A stretch of DNA of 64,000 nt from CAZUGA01 sp964619885 (GCA_964619885.1 CAZUGA010000023.1:1-64000), one strand, 5' to 3'. Numbered from the stretch's first letter, positions 9,611 through 19,105 are shown. A program made the numbers and translations. The notes: a model not told the origin generated them from the sequence alone.

Positions 9611-11187
9611 ATCGAAATCTGCATGACTTTATTGATTGCTGGGATCTGTTCGATAGATGCTAAGGTTTGATCGTCTAATAATTCGGAAATACCGATCACG
9701 GCGATAGCCATCGCAAGTCCATTGGCGGTCCCAACCTGCATGTTGGTGATGTTGATATTAGCTTGGCTCAACGCTGCGCCTATAGCACCGACCACACCAG
9801 GCTCATCTTTATGCCGGGTGCATAGAAAATTCCCGTTCAGCGGCGCTTCCAATTCATAGCGATTAATCTTAACCAATCTTGGGTGACGATCATCGAATAA
9901 TGTGCCCGATACGGTAATAGTTGTATCGGATAAATGTGCTTTGAGCGATAGAACCGAAACATAACCATGGGTTTCTTCAGAACGGGCTTCTTCCAAACTG
10001 ATACCTTGGCGGTGCGCAAGTTTGAGTGCGTTGACTTGGTTGACCGGAACCGAAAGGTATTGATTCAGTAAGCCCGCCAATGCGGAAACCGCGATTGGGT
10101 GAGAATCGTAGCCGGCGATTTTTCCGGTCAATCTGACCTCTAGCTTTGATACCGGACCGGAAATCATTTTGGCAAGTACACGGCTCAATTTGTCCGCTAA
10201 TTCTTGATAGGGTCGAAGTTTTAACGCATTTTCGCTGGAAATACGGGGTAGATTGATCGCGTTGATCGCCTCGCCTTTCTGCAAAAAAGTGGCGATTTGT
10301 TTGGATATCTCCACGCCTACAGCGACCTGAGCTTCTTCGGTCGAAGCGCCTAAATGGGGCGTAAATACAACATTGTCCAGTTGTAATAATGGCGAGTCTT
10401 TGGGTGGTTCGTTGTCATACACATCCAAGGCGGCGCCGGCTAGATGCCCACTTTGTAGGGCTTGGTATAGCGCGGTTTCGTCGATCAGTCCGCCTCTAGC
10501 GCAATTGAGCAAACGGCTGCCGGGTTTCATTAGCGCAATACGTTCCGCGTTAATCAAACCCTGGGTTTTTTCCATTAACGGGCAGTGCAGCGAGACAATA
10601 TCAGATTGGGATAATAATTCGTCCAGGTCTTTTGATTTAACGCCGCACTTGGCGAAGACATCCGCGCAAACGAACGGGTCGTGGGCAATGACCTTCATAT
10701 TTAATCCCAGGCCGCGTGAAGCGAAAATTCGGCCAATAGTACCGAAGCCAATGACCCCCAGTGTTTTGCCGGTCAATTCGGCGCCCAAAAATTTGGACCG
10801 TTCCCATTCGCCACCACGTACCGATCGGTCGGCCGAAGGAAGGTGTCGGCAAAGTGACATCATATGTGCGACAGCCAATTCGGCGGTTGTAGTCGCATTG
10901 GCATCCGGCGTGTTGAGAACCACAACACCTTTTTCCGTAGCAGTCTCAACATCAATATTGTCGACGCCAATACCGGCGCGACCGATTACTTTAAGTCGAG
11001 TAGCCGCATCCAGTATCGGACCTTTAATACTGGTTGCACTGCGGACAATTACCGCGTCACAGTCTTGGATATGATTGCACGCGTCTTGTATATCCAATCC
11101 GGGACTAAAGTCGATCTCCAATCCATCGATCCGTTTGAGAAATTCTATACCCTCGATGGCAATCTTATCGGCAATGAAAATTTTCAT
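9607..11187 (-). CDS. serA: D-3-phosphoglycerate dehydrogenase
   Basis: Oxidises 3-phosphoglycerate to 3-phosphohydroxypyruvate with NAD+, the first step of serine synthesis. The ATG at 11187 is preceded by GGAGAAAT, a strong ribosome-binding site, and gives 526 residues, the usual length of the long SerA form. Visible features are the substrate domain (AVIVRSAT), the nucleotide-binding GFGTIGRIFASRG, the catalytic His in TPHLGAST, an intervening domain at about 320-450 and a C-terminal ACT domain (DEPGVVGAIGAALSQANINI) that usually mediates serine feedback. An upstream in-frame start at 11235 is possible but unnecessary. Cotranscribed with serB. Confidence 0.95.
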   Translation of the reverse strand: MKIFIADKIAIEGIEFLKRIDGLEIDFSPGLDIQDACNHIQDCDAVIVRSATSIKGPILDAATRLKVIGRAGIGVDNIDVETATEKGVVVLNTPDANATTTAELAVAHMMSLCRHLPSADRSVRGGEWERSKFLGAELTGKTLGVIGFGTIGRIFASRGLGLNMKVIAHDPFVCADVFAKCGVKSKDLDELLSQSDIVSLHCPLMEKTQGLINAERIALMKPGSRLLNCARGGLIDETALYQALQSGHLAGAALDVYDNEPPKDSPLLQLDNVVFTPHLGASTEEAQVAVGVEISKQIATFLQKGEAINAINLPRISSENALKLRPYQELADKLSRVLAKMISGPVSKLEVRLTGKIAGYDSHPIAVSALAGLLNQYLSVPVNQVNALKLAHRQGISLEEARSEETHGYVSVLSLKAHLSDTTITVSGTLFDDRHPRLVKINRYELEAPLNGNFLCTRHKDEPGVVGAIGAALSQANINITNMQVGTANGLAMAIAVIGISELLDDQTLASIEQIPAINKVMQISI

Positions 11188-12108
11188 ATTTCTCCATGGT
11201 AAGTCATCACGATTTTGACCAAGATCGCTCCACAAAAAGCATATTAAACGCGGTCAAGATTCTTTTTAACATACCATATTGCAGTGCACAATAATATCAT
11301 TTACTCCTTTTAATTTGGTGTGTGCCGGATGCTGGCAGTTTATAGCCTGCAGTGTCTAAGGTCTTACCAGAACGTGGATGCTTCGCAGTTGATCTGAAGT
11401 ATTGGTCGTCTAGTGCATAGATTGAACTATCAGGGGTAAGATTGGCTTGTGCAAAATGAATTGGCTAGACGGTCTGATGTTAGCAGATAAAGTGATCTGG
11501 CGAAGGTAGTGCCAGCCAGGGTCAAAGCAAAATAGACTCAAGGTCATGTTGCAATAAGAAAGCCATCTATTCGTTTAAGATAAGATAATGTCTTGCTAGT
11601 GCTCGGTAAAAGGTTATAACCCAAATGTTGGGAGCGGAATTGAAAGAAAATTAGATCGCAGTTTCTATAGTTTGGGTGGATCATGCAGGCTTAAGGGGAT
11701 ACTAGCAAACCGGAAATTTCTGATTGCGCACAAACTGCCGACTGGAGCCAGAAACGTTCAGTCGCCAATACCGTTAAAGTTTATTTCGATAATGACTCTA
11801 TCCACGATTATGTTCAAAATGTGTTTCTGGTTGAACCTAGGCGGAGGCGCGAATAAGCGCTGACACTTTTGATCTTAAAATTAGAAACAAATCTATCAGC
11901 CAGACTGCCAAGTGATGATCGTGATTGGCTGATAGCGCTAGTTCACAAAAAGATAGAATTTGAGAAAATGCGGGTAGAATAATTCATCGACTTATTTTCA
12001 AACGACCGTGGATAGACATTGCGGAGAAATTGGTATATCAGGTTTTGAAATGAATCTACGCTATCCTGTTGTGGTTAAATAGGTTGGTCCAAATATTAGA
12101 GTGTTTCT
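11188..12108. other. gene-free interval between divergent serA and acetoacetyl-CoA synthetase
   Basis: About 920 bases without a supported gene. A 63-codon frame at 11672-11863 has no recognisable features and I do not call it. The interval must carry the divergent promoters. A perfect 10-base inverted repeat at 11893-11935 is the only distinct structure noticed. Confidence 0.5.
11893..11935. repeat. perfect 10-base inverted repeat, 23-base spacer
   Basis: CTATCAGCCA at 11893-11902 is exactly complementary to TGGCTGATAG at 11926-11935. There is no T-run after it, so an intrinsic terminator is unlikely. It lies about 175 bases upstream of the acetoacetyl-CoA synthetase start and could be a dyad operator or an RNA hairpin. 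Confidence 0.5.
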
Positions 12109-14064
12109 ATGAATTCCATCGTTTGGCAACCTTCGCAGCAAAGGATAACGCGGGCAAATTTGACCCGATTCATAGCGATGGTCGAATCAGAACACGGGAT
12201 CTTGTTGAATGATTATCACGCGCTGTATTTATGGTCGATCGATAACCGCGAAATATTTTGGGATTCGGTTTGGCGATTCGCGGATATCATTGCCGAATCC
12301 AAGAGTGAACGTATTTTGATTGAAGAGGGTTCGATGATCGAAGCGCGTTGGTTCCCGGATGCGCGCTTGAATTATGCGGAAAACCTATTAAGAAATCGAG
12401 ACAGTGATCAAATTGCTGTTGTATATAAAGCTGAAGATGGTCGTACCAGCGAATTAACTTATGGAGAACTTTACGTTGAGGTAGCCAAGCTATCTCATGC
12501 GCTTCGTGATGACGGTGTGGTTTCCGGGGATCGAGTGGTCGCGGTATTGCCGAACCTGCCGGAAACGCTGATCGCGATGCTTGCGGTGACCAGTATCGGA
12601 GCAGTATGGGCCAGTTGTTCGCCGGATTTTGGTAGTCAGGCAATTATCGATAGGTTTGCCCAAATCGAGCCCAAAGTATTGTTCTACGTAGACGGCTATT
12701 ATTTCAACGGACAGTATTTCGATTGTCGAGACCGAATAGAGCCTATTTTGCAGTCTATCCCATCATTGCAGATTAGTATCCTTGTCGGTGGGTCCGATGG
12801 GCAACATAAAGTGAACACTGTCTCGCTGGAAGCCTATAGCCAACGCTATCGTGGTACCGAAACAATACCCTTTACCCAGATGCCCTTCGACCATCCGTTG
12901 TTTATTTTGTTTTCTTCCGGTACGACCGGGGTACCCAAGTGTATCGTTCATGGTGTTGGTGGCACTTTGCTGCAACATGTAAAAGAACATATGTTGCATG
13001 TTGATATTCACCCGAGCGATCGCTTATTTTACTATACGACGTGCGGATGGATGATGTGGAATTGGTTGGTTTCTGGCCTCGCTTCGGGGGCGACGTTGGT
13101 GCTTTACGATGGCTCACCGGTTTATCCCAACGCAAGTGTATTGTTCGATTTGATCGATGAAAAGCAAATCAATATCTTCGGCGTATCTGCGAAATATATA
13201 GATAGCGTCAGGAAATCATCAATTTCACCAATACGGTCCCACCAACTTTCAACGCTTAATACAGTGCTATCGACCGGTTCGCCGCTGGGGCCGGAAAGCT
13301 TTGATTTCGTCTATGAAGATTTCAAATCTGATCTGTGTTTGTCATCTATTTCGGGTGGTACCGATATCGTGTCCTGTTTCGTGCTGGGCTGCCCAATATT
13401 GCCGGTTCGCCGTGGTGAAATACAATGTCGAGGTCTGGGTATGCGCGTTGAGGTTTTTAACCCACAAGGTGAATCCATAGTTGGTGAAAAAGGCGATCTT
13501 GTATGTACTTCGGCGTTCCCATCGATGCCTGTAGGTTTTTGGAATGATGCTGAATCAAGCCGTTATAAATCGGCATATTTTGATGAATATCCGGGTGTTT
13601 GGTACCACGGCGATTATGCTGAATTACTGCAGAGTGGCGGGGTAGTCATCTATGGACGATCTGATTCGGTGTTGAATCCGGGCGGAGTTCGCATCGGTAC
13701 GGCGGAAATTTATCGTCAAGTAGAACAACTGAACGAAGTCGAGGAAAGCGTGGTAATTGGCCAACAATGGGAAGGCGATTGTCGGATTATTTTGTTTGTG
13801 TGTCTTCGCAAAGGGTTGGCGTTGACCGATGTTTTAATAGAAAAAATCAAAAATCGACTACGCATTAACGCATCTCCACGCCACGTACCCGCTAAGATCA
13901 TCCAGATTTTTGATATTCCCAAAACTAAAAGTGGGAAAATTGTCGAAAAAGCCGTACGCGATATAGTGCAAGGTGTTGTGGTGAAGAATACGGATGTGCT
14001 TGTTAACCCTGAAGCATTAAGTCAATTTGCGAATATCGAGGAATTGCATAAACCCAAATGTTAA
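12109..14064 (+). CDS. aacS: acetoacetyl-CoA synthetase
   Basis: ANL-superfamily ligase converting acetoacetate, ATP and CoA to acetoacetyl-CoA (EC 6.2.1.16), feeding ketone-body or polyhydroxybutyrate metabolism. At 651 residues it has the family length. The N-terminal region (FWDSVWRFADI, ARLNYAENLL) is typical of AacS rather than acetyl-CoA synthetase. The P-loop is FSSGTTGVPKCIVHG, TTCGWMMWNWLVSGL follows, the adenylation core is SISGGTDIVSCFV, and the C-terminal catalytic Lys is in KTKSGKIVE. It stands alone between two long gene-free gaps. Substrate choice is inferred from family resemblance. Confidence 0.93.
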   Translation: MNSIVWQPSQQRITRANLTRFIAMVESEHGILLNDYHALYLWSIDNREIFWDSVWRFADIIAESKSERILIEEGSMIEARWFPDARLNYAENLLRNRDSDQIAVVYKAEDGRTSELTYGELYVEVAKLSHALRDDGVVSGDRVVAVLPNLPETLIAMLAVTSIGAVWASCSPDFGSQAIIDRFAQIEPKVLFYVDGYYFNGQYFDCRDRIEPILQSIPSLQISILVGGSDGQHKVNTVSLEAYSQRYRGTETIPFTQMPFDHPLFILFSSGTTGVPKCIVHGVGGTLLQHVKEHMLHVDIHPSDRLFYYTTCGWMMWNWLVSGLASGATLVLYDGSPVYPNASVLFDLIDEKQINIFGVSAKYIDSVRKSSISPIRSHQLSTLNTVLSTGSPLGPESFDFVYEDFKSDLCLSSISGGTDIVSCFVLGCPILPVRRGEIQCRGLGMRVEVFNPQGESIVGEKGDLVCTSAFPSMPVGFWNDAESSRYKSAYFDEYPGVWYHGDYAELLQSGGVVIYGRSDSVLNPGGVRIGTAEIYRQVEQLNEVEESVVIGQQWEGDCRIILFVCLRKGLALTDVLIEKIKNRLRINASPRHVPAKIIQIFDIPKTKSGKIVEKAVRDIVQGVVVKNTDVLVNPEALSQFANIEELHKPKC

Positions 14065-14813
14065 GCCACCGGTCAAGGCGGTGCGAAAATCGAAGGCCTG
14101 ACCTTTCACCGAAATGAAAAGAGCGAAATAGTGATTTCTTTTGTCATTTGGGTCTGCCAAATTCAACCAGTAGAAGGGATATAAATGGAAGAATGTTGCA
14201 TACAGATATTCGAAAATGACCGCTTTATATAATTCTACGCTAAGTTGTGTGTCCGGTTTAGTGAAGCCACATCACTATCAAAGGATTTGGTTAAGCTAGC
14301 CAGAACATGTAAATTTTGCGCTGTTGCCAGCTCTGGCATTTACTATCTATCCACCCAGTGTGTTAAGAGTTGGCCTAAAGGTGTCTGGAATTTTGCAAAC
14401 TTCGTTTGGCTTCATGCCGAATAATCAAATTGGTTGAACGGCATGATACGGTGCCGTTGGATTTTTCTTGAAAGAATTATCCGTATTAAAGGTGATCGTC
14501 AGATTCTGTCGAGCGAATACATTTGATGCAGATTATAGATCGCCAGCGAAATGTTGATCAGATTCTTGTTTATAATGGATTTTATACCAAGCTCCAATCC
14601 GGGGCCCACGAACTTTTGCATTTGCGCGCGATAAATCAAATAAGTAAAAGAAATCTCAACTTAAACCCGTTAATCAGATGGGGCAGGTACATTAAATACT
14701 GCATAAATGACTGCGTTGTGACGAAGAAGGGGATTATACTAACCGCAAAAACCCCAATTTTAGATTTATGAGCAAGCTTTTTGGTATCCCCAGTTTCAAG
14801 TGTTGTATTCCTT
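14065..14813. other. gene-free interval before the halogenase-like gene
   Basis: About 750 bases between aacS and the flavin enzyme. An 82-codon frame at 14523-14771 has no recognisable motif or clear ribosome-binding site and I do not support it. The interval presumably carries the promoter of the flavin enzyme/acyltransferase pair; I could not pick out a convincing one. Confidence 0.45.
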
Positions 14814-16412
14814 ATGAGTAATGTTGATGTTTGTATACTTGGGGGCGGCCTTGCTGGGCTTTCGCTTGCTATACAGCTTAAACGTGCGCTTGCCGATATC
14901 CAGGTTATGGTGCTGGAGCGGGTCAAACACCCGGTTAGAGAGGCTGCTTTTAAGGTTGGAGAATCGACTGTTGAGGTCGGTGCTCATTATTTTGCAGAGC
15001 AGCTTGGGTTAAAAGATCATATTCTCGACCATCAACTTCCAAAGTTAGGATTGCGTTTCTTTTTTGATGGAGGTGACAATTCCGATATCAGCCGCCGTGT
15101 TGAATTGGGGGGTACTATGTTCTCGCCGACACCAAGCTATCAGCTGGACCGGGGTCGGTTCGAAAATTATCTGGGGGAGGAAGCGCGGCGACTGGGAATC
15201 AAATTTTTCGATGACGCAAATATTTGCGCTATCGAACTGGACCGAAAAAACGGACATCACGTGTCGTGGCATACGGGCTCAGGACAAACTTATAGCGTAA
15301 AAACACGTTGGGTAATTGATGCTACAGGTAGGGCGTCATTTCTTAAGCGCAAAAAAAGACTTCACGAGTCCACCAAGCACCATGCGAATGCGGTTTGGTT
15401 TAGGATCAATGAACGTATCAAGATTGATGATTGGACCGATAATCCGCGATGGTTGGGTAGGACCGGTGCCCAAGGTGCTCAACGTTGGTTGAGTACCAAT
15501 CATTTAATGGGACGGGGTTATTGGGTTTGGTTGATTCCACTGGCTTCAGGCGCGACTTCTGTAGGTATTGTTTGCGATGCCGAATTGCATGATTTCGAAT
15601 CAATGAACTCGTTTAAGAAAACTCTGGTTTGGATGGAAAAGCATGAACCCCAGTGCGCTAAATCGGTAGAGAAACATCAAGATAAATTGTTAGATTTTAT
15701 CGGATTTAGAGATTATTCGTATCGATGCAAACAGGTATTTTCGCCAGATCGTTGGTGCTTGACCGGTGAAGCGGGGGTTTTTCTTGACCCGTTTTATTCG
15801 CCAGGAAGCGATTTTATTGCCATGAGCAATACCTTTATCACGGATATGATCATTAAAGATTGTCAGGGAGAACGCGTTACCACGATTGCCGGTGTTTACA
15901 ACGATATTTTTATGCAATTTTTCGACCGTCAGTTGCAACTTTACCAGGGACAATACGCTATCTTCGGGAATTCCAGGTTCATGCCGCTCAAAATTCTTTG
16001 GGATTTTATTTATTATTGGAGCATACCAGCGTTTATTTTTTTTCAGAAAAGATTGTGTGATCTGAGTATGTATACAGCTTGTAATCCGCTGCTACAGGAC
16101 GCCGCGCGTCTGAATAACGAAATGCAATCCTATTTTAGGATGAACGGTCGTGTGGAAACCATTCCGCTGGAAGATCGGTTTGTGGATATTACTCGAAATT
16201 CTTTATTGGTAAAGTTGAATCAACAATTGACAGAGGTTATCTCCGTGACAGATTTTATCCCCCGGATGGAACAGAATATTAGGCAACTTGAGCAGGCGGC
16301 GGCAGAATTAAAGGTTTTCGGTCAGGTACGTTCTCGCGGACCAAAAAGTATGGGCACTTCGTTGCGGAGCGAAGAATGGTTTTCGGAGACAGGGCAGTTA
16401 TTGTTTGGATAA
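14814..16412 (+). CDS. flavin-dependent halogenase-like oxidoreductase
   Basis: 532-residue FAD enzyme of the tryptophan-halogenase-like family. The dinucleotide motif GGGLAGLSLAIQL opens the protein. FKVGESTVEVG follows, then K77 in PKLGLRFFF, at the position of the catalytic Lys of flavin-dependent halogenases. The hallmark WxWxIP occurs as WVWLIP starting at residue 237, and the FAD-contacting GEAGVFLDPFYSPGSD is present. The ATG at 14814 starts just before the Rossmann strand; an in-frame TTG at 14781 is less likely. The acyltransferase gene follows immediately. Such pairs are known from aryl-polyene pigment loci, but no polyene fatty-acid-synthase genes are in this window. Whether it halogenates or only hydroxylates cannot be decided here. 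Confidence 0.78.
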   Translation: MSNVDVCILGGGLAGLSLAIQLKRALADIQVMVLERVKHPVREAAFKVGESTVEVGAHYFAEQLGLKDHILDHQLPKLGLRFFFDGGDNSDISRRVELGGTMFSPTPSYQLDRGRFENYLGEEARRLGIKFFDDANICAIELDRKNGHHVSWHTGSGQTYSVKTRWVIDATGRASFLKRKKRLHESTKHHANAVWFRINERIKIDDWTDNPRWLGRTGAQGAQRWLSTNHLMGRGYWVWLIPLASGATSVGIVCDAELHDFESMNSFKKTLVWMEKHEPQCAKSVEKHQDKLLDFIGFRDYSYRCKQVFSPDRWCLTGEAGVFLDPFYSPGSDFIAMSNTFITDMIIKDCQGERVTTIAGVYNDIFMQFFDRQLQLYQGQYAIFGNSRFMPLKILWDFIYYWSIPAFIFFQKRLCDLSMYTACNPLLQDAARLNNEMQSYFRMNGRVETIPLEDRFVDITRNSLLVKLNQQLTEVISVTDFIPRMEQNIRQLEQAAAELKVFGQVRSRGPKSMGTSLRSEEWFSETGQLLFG

Positions 16413-16444
16413 ATTTCAAAATTCATGATTTGAGTGCAATTAAC

Positions 16445-17341
16445 GTGAGCAAAGATTGGAAGACTCAACGGGAGCGCAGTTCACCGCTGGCTATAGCGAT
16501 TATCCGTTGGATCGCACTCAAAATGGGGCGTCCTTTTGCGCGTTTTCTGTTGTATCCAATCACATTGTATTATTTGCTTTTTTCACCGGTTCAGCGGCGT
16601 GCCTCGTTTAACTATCTTAAGCGGGTTTTGGGTAAAACTCCGAATTGGTTTCAAATTGCGAAACATATCCATTGTTTCGCCGCAACCATATTGGATCGGG
16701 TTTATTTTTTGACGGGTCGGGTCGAACAACTGGATCTGCAATTTCCCAACAAACAATTGGCGGTGAGCTATTCGAGCAATGGCAGAGGGTTTGTATTGCT
16801 CGGCAGTCACATAGGAAGTTTTGAGGTGTTGCGCGGCGTTGCAGAAAAATTCCCGGTACCGGTCAAGATCATGATGGATGAGGAGCACAATAAGATGATT
16901 GTTAATGTGCTTAATACGTTGAATCCTAGTTTAAAGGATATGGTAATTTCTTTGGGGCAACCGGATAGTTTGATTCGCGCTAGGGACTGTTTAGACGCTG
17001 GTGAGGTTGTTGCGTTGCTAGGAGATCGTGTGATGGACAGTGAGAAAACTACAACCTGTTATTTACTTGGCGAACCGATTCAAGTTTCTACCGCCCCAAT
17101 TTTGCTGGCGTCTGTACTCAAGGTGCCGGTAATTATGTTTTTTGGTCTTTATATGGGGCGAAATCGTTACGAAACTCACTTTGAACTCTTATCTGAGCGA
17201 GTCGAATTGAAGCGTAATAGCCGGCAACAAGATATCCAAAGATGGACCCAAATGTATGTGAATAGCATGGAACGCTATTTGAAACGAGCGCCCTACAATT
17301 GGTTTAATTTTTATGATTATTGGGGAGATGAGATTGAATAG
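16445..17341 (+). CDS. LpxL/HtrB-type lysophospholipid or lipid A acyltransferase family protein
   Basis: 298 residues, PF03279 acyltransferase family, inner-membrane associated. An N-terminal amphipathic or membrane stretch (LAIAIIRWIALKMGRPFARFLLYPITLYYLLF) is followed by the HX4D/E acceptor motif (GSHIGSFEVLRG), then VALLGDRVM and a proline-rich C-terminal region (KRAPYNWFNFYDYW). I chose the GTG at 16445 because SKDWKTQRERSS is the usual start of this subgroup; an in-frame ATG at 16376 would overlap the upstream gene by 37 bases. The pairing with the halogenase-like enzyme suggests transfer of a specialised acyl group rather than housekeeping lipid A acylation. Confidence 0.8.
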   Translation: MSKDWKTQRERSSPLAIAIIRWIALKMGRPFARFLLYPITLYYLLFSPVQRRASFNYLKRVLGKTPNWFQIAKHIHCFAATILDRVYFLTGRVEQLDLQFPNKQLAVSYSSNGRGFVLLGSHIGSFEVLRGVAEKFPVPVKIMMDEEHNKMIVNVLNTLNPSLKDMVISLGQPDSLIRARDCLDAGEVVALLGDRVMDSEKTTTCYLLGEPIQVSTAPILLASVLKVPVIMFFGLYMGRNRYETHFELLSERVELKRNSRQQDIQRWTQMYVNSMERYLKRAPYNWFNFYDYWGDEIE

Positions 17342-17343
17342 TA

Positions 17344-17420
17344 TTGCATATTATAAATGCAACAATTCGTTTTAGGACTTATGCTAAGCGGAAAACCATT
17401 TATTCACTGGCACTCCAGTG
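17344..17420. terminator. two short hairpins in the convergent gap acyltransferase/flgN
   Basis: TTGCAT (17344-17349) pairs with ATGCAA (17357-17362), and CACTGG (17405-17410) pairs with CCAGTG (17415-17420) over a 4-base loop. They lie between convergent genes and may end transcription from either side. Neither is followed by a good T-run, so the call is weak. Confidence 0.3.
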
Positions 17421-17455
17421 GTTGCTTGGAGGAAAATACTAGCTCCATCGCAAGA

Positions 17456-17947
17456 TCAAACTGAAACGGTCGAGTGGTTCGATTGATCCTTCTGTTTCAT
17501 GCCTGTCGGTCCGTAGGTGTAGGGCAGATGAGATTGTCCTTTTAAAATTTCGAGCGAACGTTGTGCGTGACAATTAAGTAATTCAATACGTGCGCCATTT
17601 TGTTCGTTAAGATGACGGCATTTGGCTAAGCGTTCAGATATCTTCATCCAGAAGGTTTTCAGTTCCGCCAATTGCGGATCGCTTTTCGATACTTTATCCA
17701 CCAACTGTCGGAGTCCGTTGTCCCCATCCGGCAAGTTGATCGTCTTAAGAAAGCTGTTTTGTTGCTGGGTCAATAGATTGATGCGGCTTATAACGCGTTC
17801 TTTGTCTCTGGCTATGCTTTGTAAATTCCCAGATGACCTTGTGTCAAGCGCATCGGCTTCACGCAATAAGAATTGGTAGAGATTATTTATGTCCTTCAAA
17901 AGGTCCTGAAAAATGGCGATCAATTTATAGGGTTTCTGAGATTCCAT
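17456..17947 (-). CDS. flgN: flagellar export chaperone FlgN
   Basis: 163-residue cytoplasmic, largely alpha-helical protein of the FlgN family, the export chaperone for hook-filament junction proteins FlgK and FlgL. The long helical body (LLKDINNLYQFLLREADAL) and the C-terminal YGPTG motif are typical. It starts 20 bases after the flgM stop in the same direction, so the two share a transcript from the sigma-28-like promoter upstream of flgM. Both clients, flgK and flgL, are encoded further on in this window. Confidence 0.87.
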   Translation of the reverse strand: MESQKPYKLIAIFQDLLKDINNLYQFLLREADALDTRSSGNLQSIARDKERVISRINLLTQQQNSFLKTINLPDGDNGLRQLVDKVSKSDPQLAELKTFWMKISERLAKCRHLNEQNGARIELLNCHAQRSLEILKGQSHLPYTYGPTGMKQKDQSNHSTVSV

Positions 17948-17967
17948 GGTGCGATATTGTGCAATAT

Positions 17968-18273
17968 TTAATTAGGATGCTTTTGTTCAGATTCGATGAT
18001 TTTTTCAGCGACCTGCTCGGAATTTATCTCGTAATTACCGGTGGTAATAGCCTCAGCGACGGTGGCTACGTGGTCTGAGTCAACCACTGGAATCGATGCA
18101 AGCAATTCCTGAGCGCGCGCCATTACACCAACAGTTTCTGTCAATGACACAGAATCTGCATCGGTGGACGGTGCGCCAGGTTGAGAACGGTTGTTTGCTT
18201 TTAGTGGCGCTGAAGTTTTCTTAGCGGCCGAACCGGTGGTCAAGTTCGAAACCGTTCTGATGTCAATTGGCAT
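17968..18273 (-). CDS. flgM: anti-sigma-28 factor FlgM
   Basis: 101 residues. It binds and silences FliA (sigma-28) until it is secreted through the completed hook. The disordered N-terminal half (MPIDIRTVSNLTTGSAAKK) and the C-terminal helical sigma-binding region (LLASIPVVDSDHVATVAEAI then YEINSEQVAEKIIES) match FlgM. Size, neighbour flgN and an upstream sigma-28-like promoter all agree, giving the autoregulatory loop known for this factor. Confidence 0.92.
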   Translation of the reverse strand: MPIDIRTVSNLTTGSAAKKTSAPLKANNRSQPGAPSTDADSVSLTETVGVMARAQELLASIPVVDSDHVATVAEAITTGNYEINSEQVAEKIIESEQKHPN

Positions 18274-18306
18274 TATGAATAATTGTAGTAGATAAATTCA
18301 GAGGCT

Positions 18307-18333
18307 TTATCGGCTTAGCCGAAAATTACTTTA
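18307..18333 (-). promoter_or_regulatory. sigma-28 (FliA) promoter for flgMN
   Basis: On the minus strand TAAAGTAA (18326-18333), 11 bases and GCCGATAA (18307-18314) match the enterobacterial FliA consensus TAAAGTTT-N11-GCCGATAA at 14 of 16 positions. It lies inside a larger inverted repeat, GGCTTTAT (18303-18310) and ATAAAGCC (18335-18342). Confidence 0.8.
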
Positions 18334-18365
18334 AATAAAGCCGTCTACACGGCAAATTTATCGAA

Positions 18366-19067
18366 CTAAAACTGGATTCTCACGAGTCCGGGTGAAATCA
18401 CCGTCCCTTCAATAATTCGCTTAGAACTGATGTTTCTCACTCTAATTCGTTGCCCCAAAACCCCATCCATTAACGCTGCTCCCATCATCCTGATTTTCAT
18501 ACCGTTTGCATCCGCTATCAGTGTGACTTGTTGACCGCGCTCTATCGTTTTTGGGTCGGATAACAGGGTCATATTCAAAACCATACCGGAGGCCAGTGGG
18601 CGGCGGGTATTTTTTCCAATGACATCGCTAAGTTCAGTCAAATAATGTTGTTCAGTCTTAGATAGTTCGATTCGTTTTTTGCCTACGTGACTGGAGGTAA
18701 TCGTCGCGCCGCGTTGCATAGGTTTGGTCAGTACAACGACATTCTTGTAAAGGATAACTTTTACGCTGGTATAGATAGTCCAGGGTTTAATAGCGGTACA
18801 TCTGACGCCTATTGAAACATTTCCGAAAGGGCGGCTGCCGGGTGGATTGAAAATGTCTAATGGGGTGGTACAGCGAGGTAATTTTAACCGTGGATCCAGT
18901 TTGTTGAGCTGAATCTTAAAGTCTAGTTTCTGGCGCCGTAATTTTGACTCAAGAAATGAAGTTACCGCTTCGCGGATGATCCCGTGGTCCTGGTAATCGG
19001 ATTCATTCATAGCAAATCCAGCGGTTTGTATGGATAGAAACAGGATAGAAACTATAAGAGTACGCAT
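18366..19067 (-). CDS. flgA: flagellar P-ring assembly chaperone FlgA
   Basis: 233 residues, periplasmic. A signal peptide (MRTLIVSILFLSIQTAGFA) is followed by an N-terminal domain and a C-terminal SAF-type domain (ASGMVLNMTLLSDPKTIERGQQVTLIA). FlgA assists FlgI in forming the P-ring in the peptidoglycan layer. It is divergent from cheV and has a sigma-54-like promoter of its own, while flgI lies about 7 kb away on the other strand. Ends 92 bases before flgM. Confidence 0.9.
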   Translation of the reverse strand: MRTLIVSILFLSIQTAGFAMNESDYQDHGIIREAVTSFLESKLRRQKLDFKIQLNKLDPRLKLPRCTTPLDIFNPPGSRPFGNVSIGVRCTAIKPWTIYTSVKVILYKNVVVLTKPMQRGATITSSHVGKKRIELSKTEQHYLTELSDVIGKNTRRPLASGMVLNMTLLSDPKTIERGQQVTLIADANGMKIRMMGAALMDGVLGQRIRVRNISSKRIIEGTVISPGLVRIQF

Positions 19068-19105
19068 TCGCAGATATAATTAATTGATGAATTCATAAAA
19101 AATAA

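Noticed and set aside
10373..11074. 233-codon plus-strand frame over serA
   Set aside because: Antisense shadow of a conserved dehydrogenase gene; no start-site signal or family resemblance.
11672..11863. 63-codon frame in the serA/aacS gap
   Set aside because: No ribosome-binding site, no motif, and the frame is within chance expectation for an A/T-rich gap.
14523..14771. 82-codon frame before the halogenase-like gene
   Set aside because: No convincing start signal and no recognisable domain; overlaps another open frame on the minus strand of the same kind.
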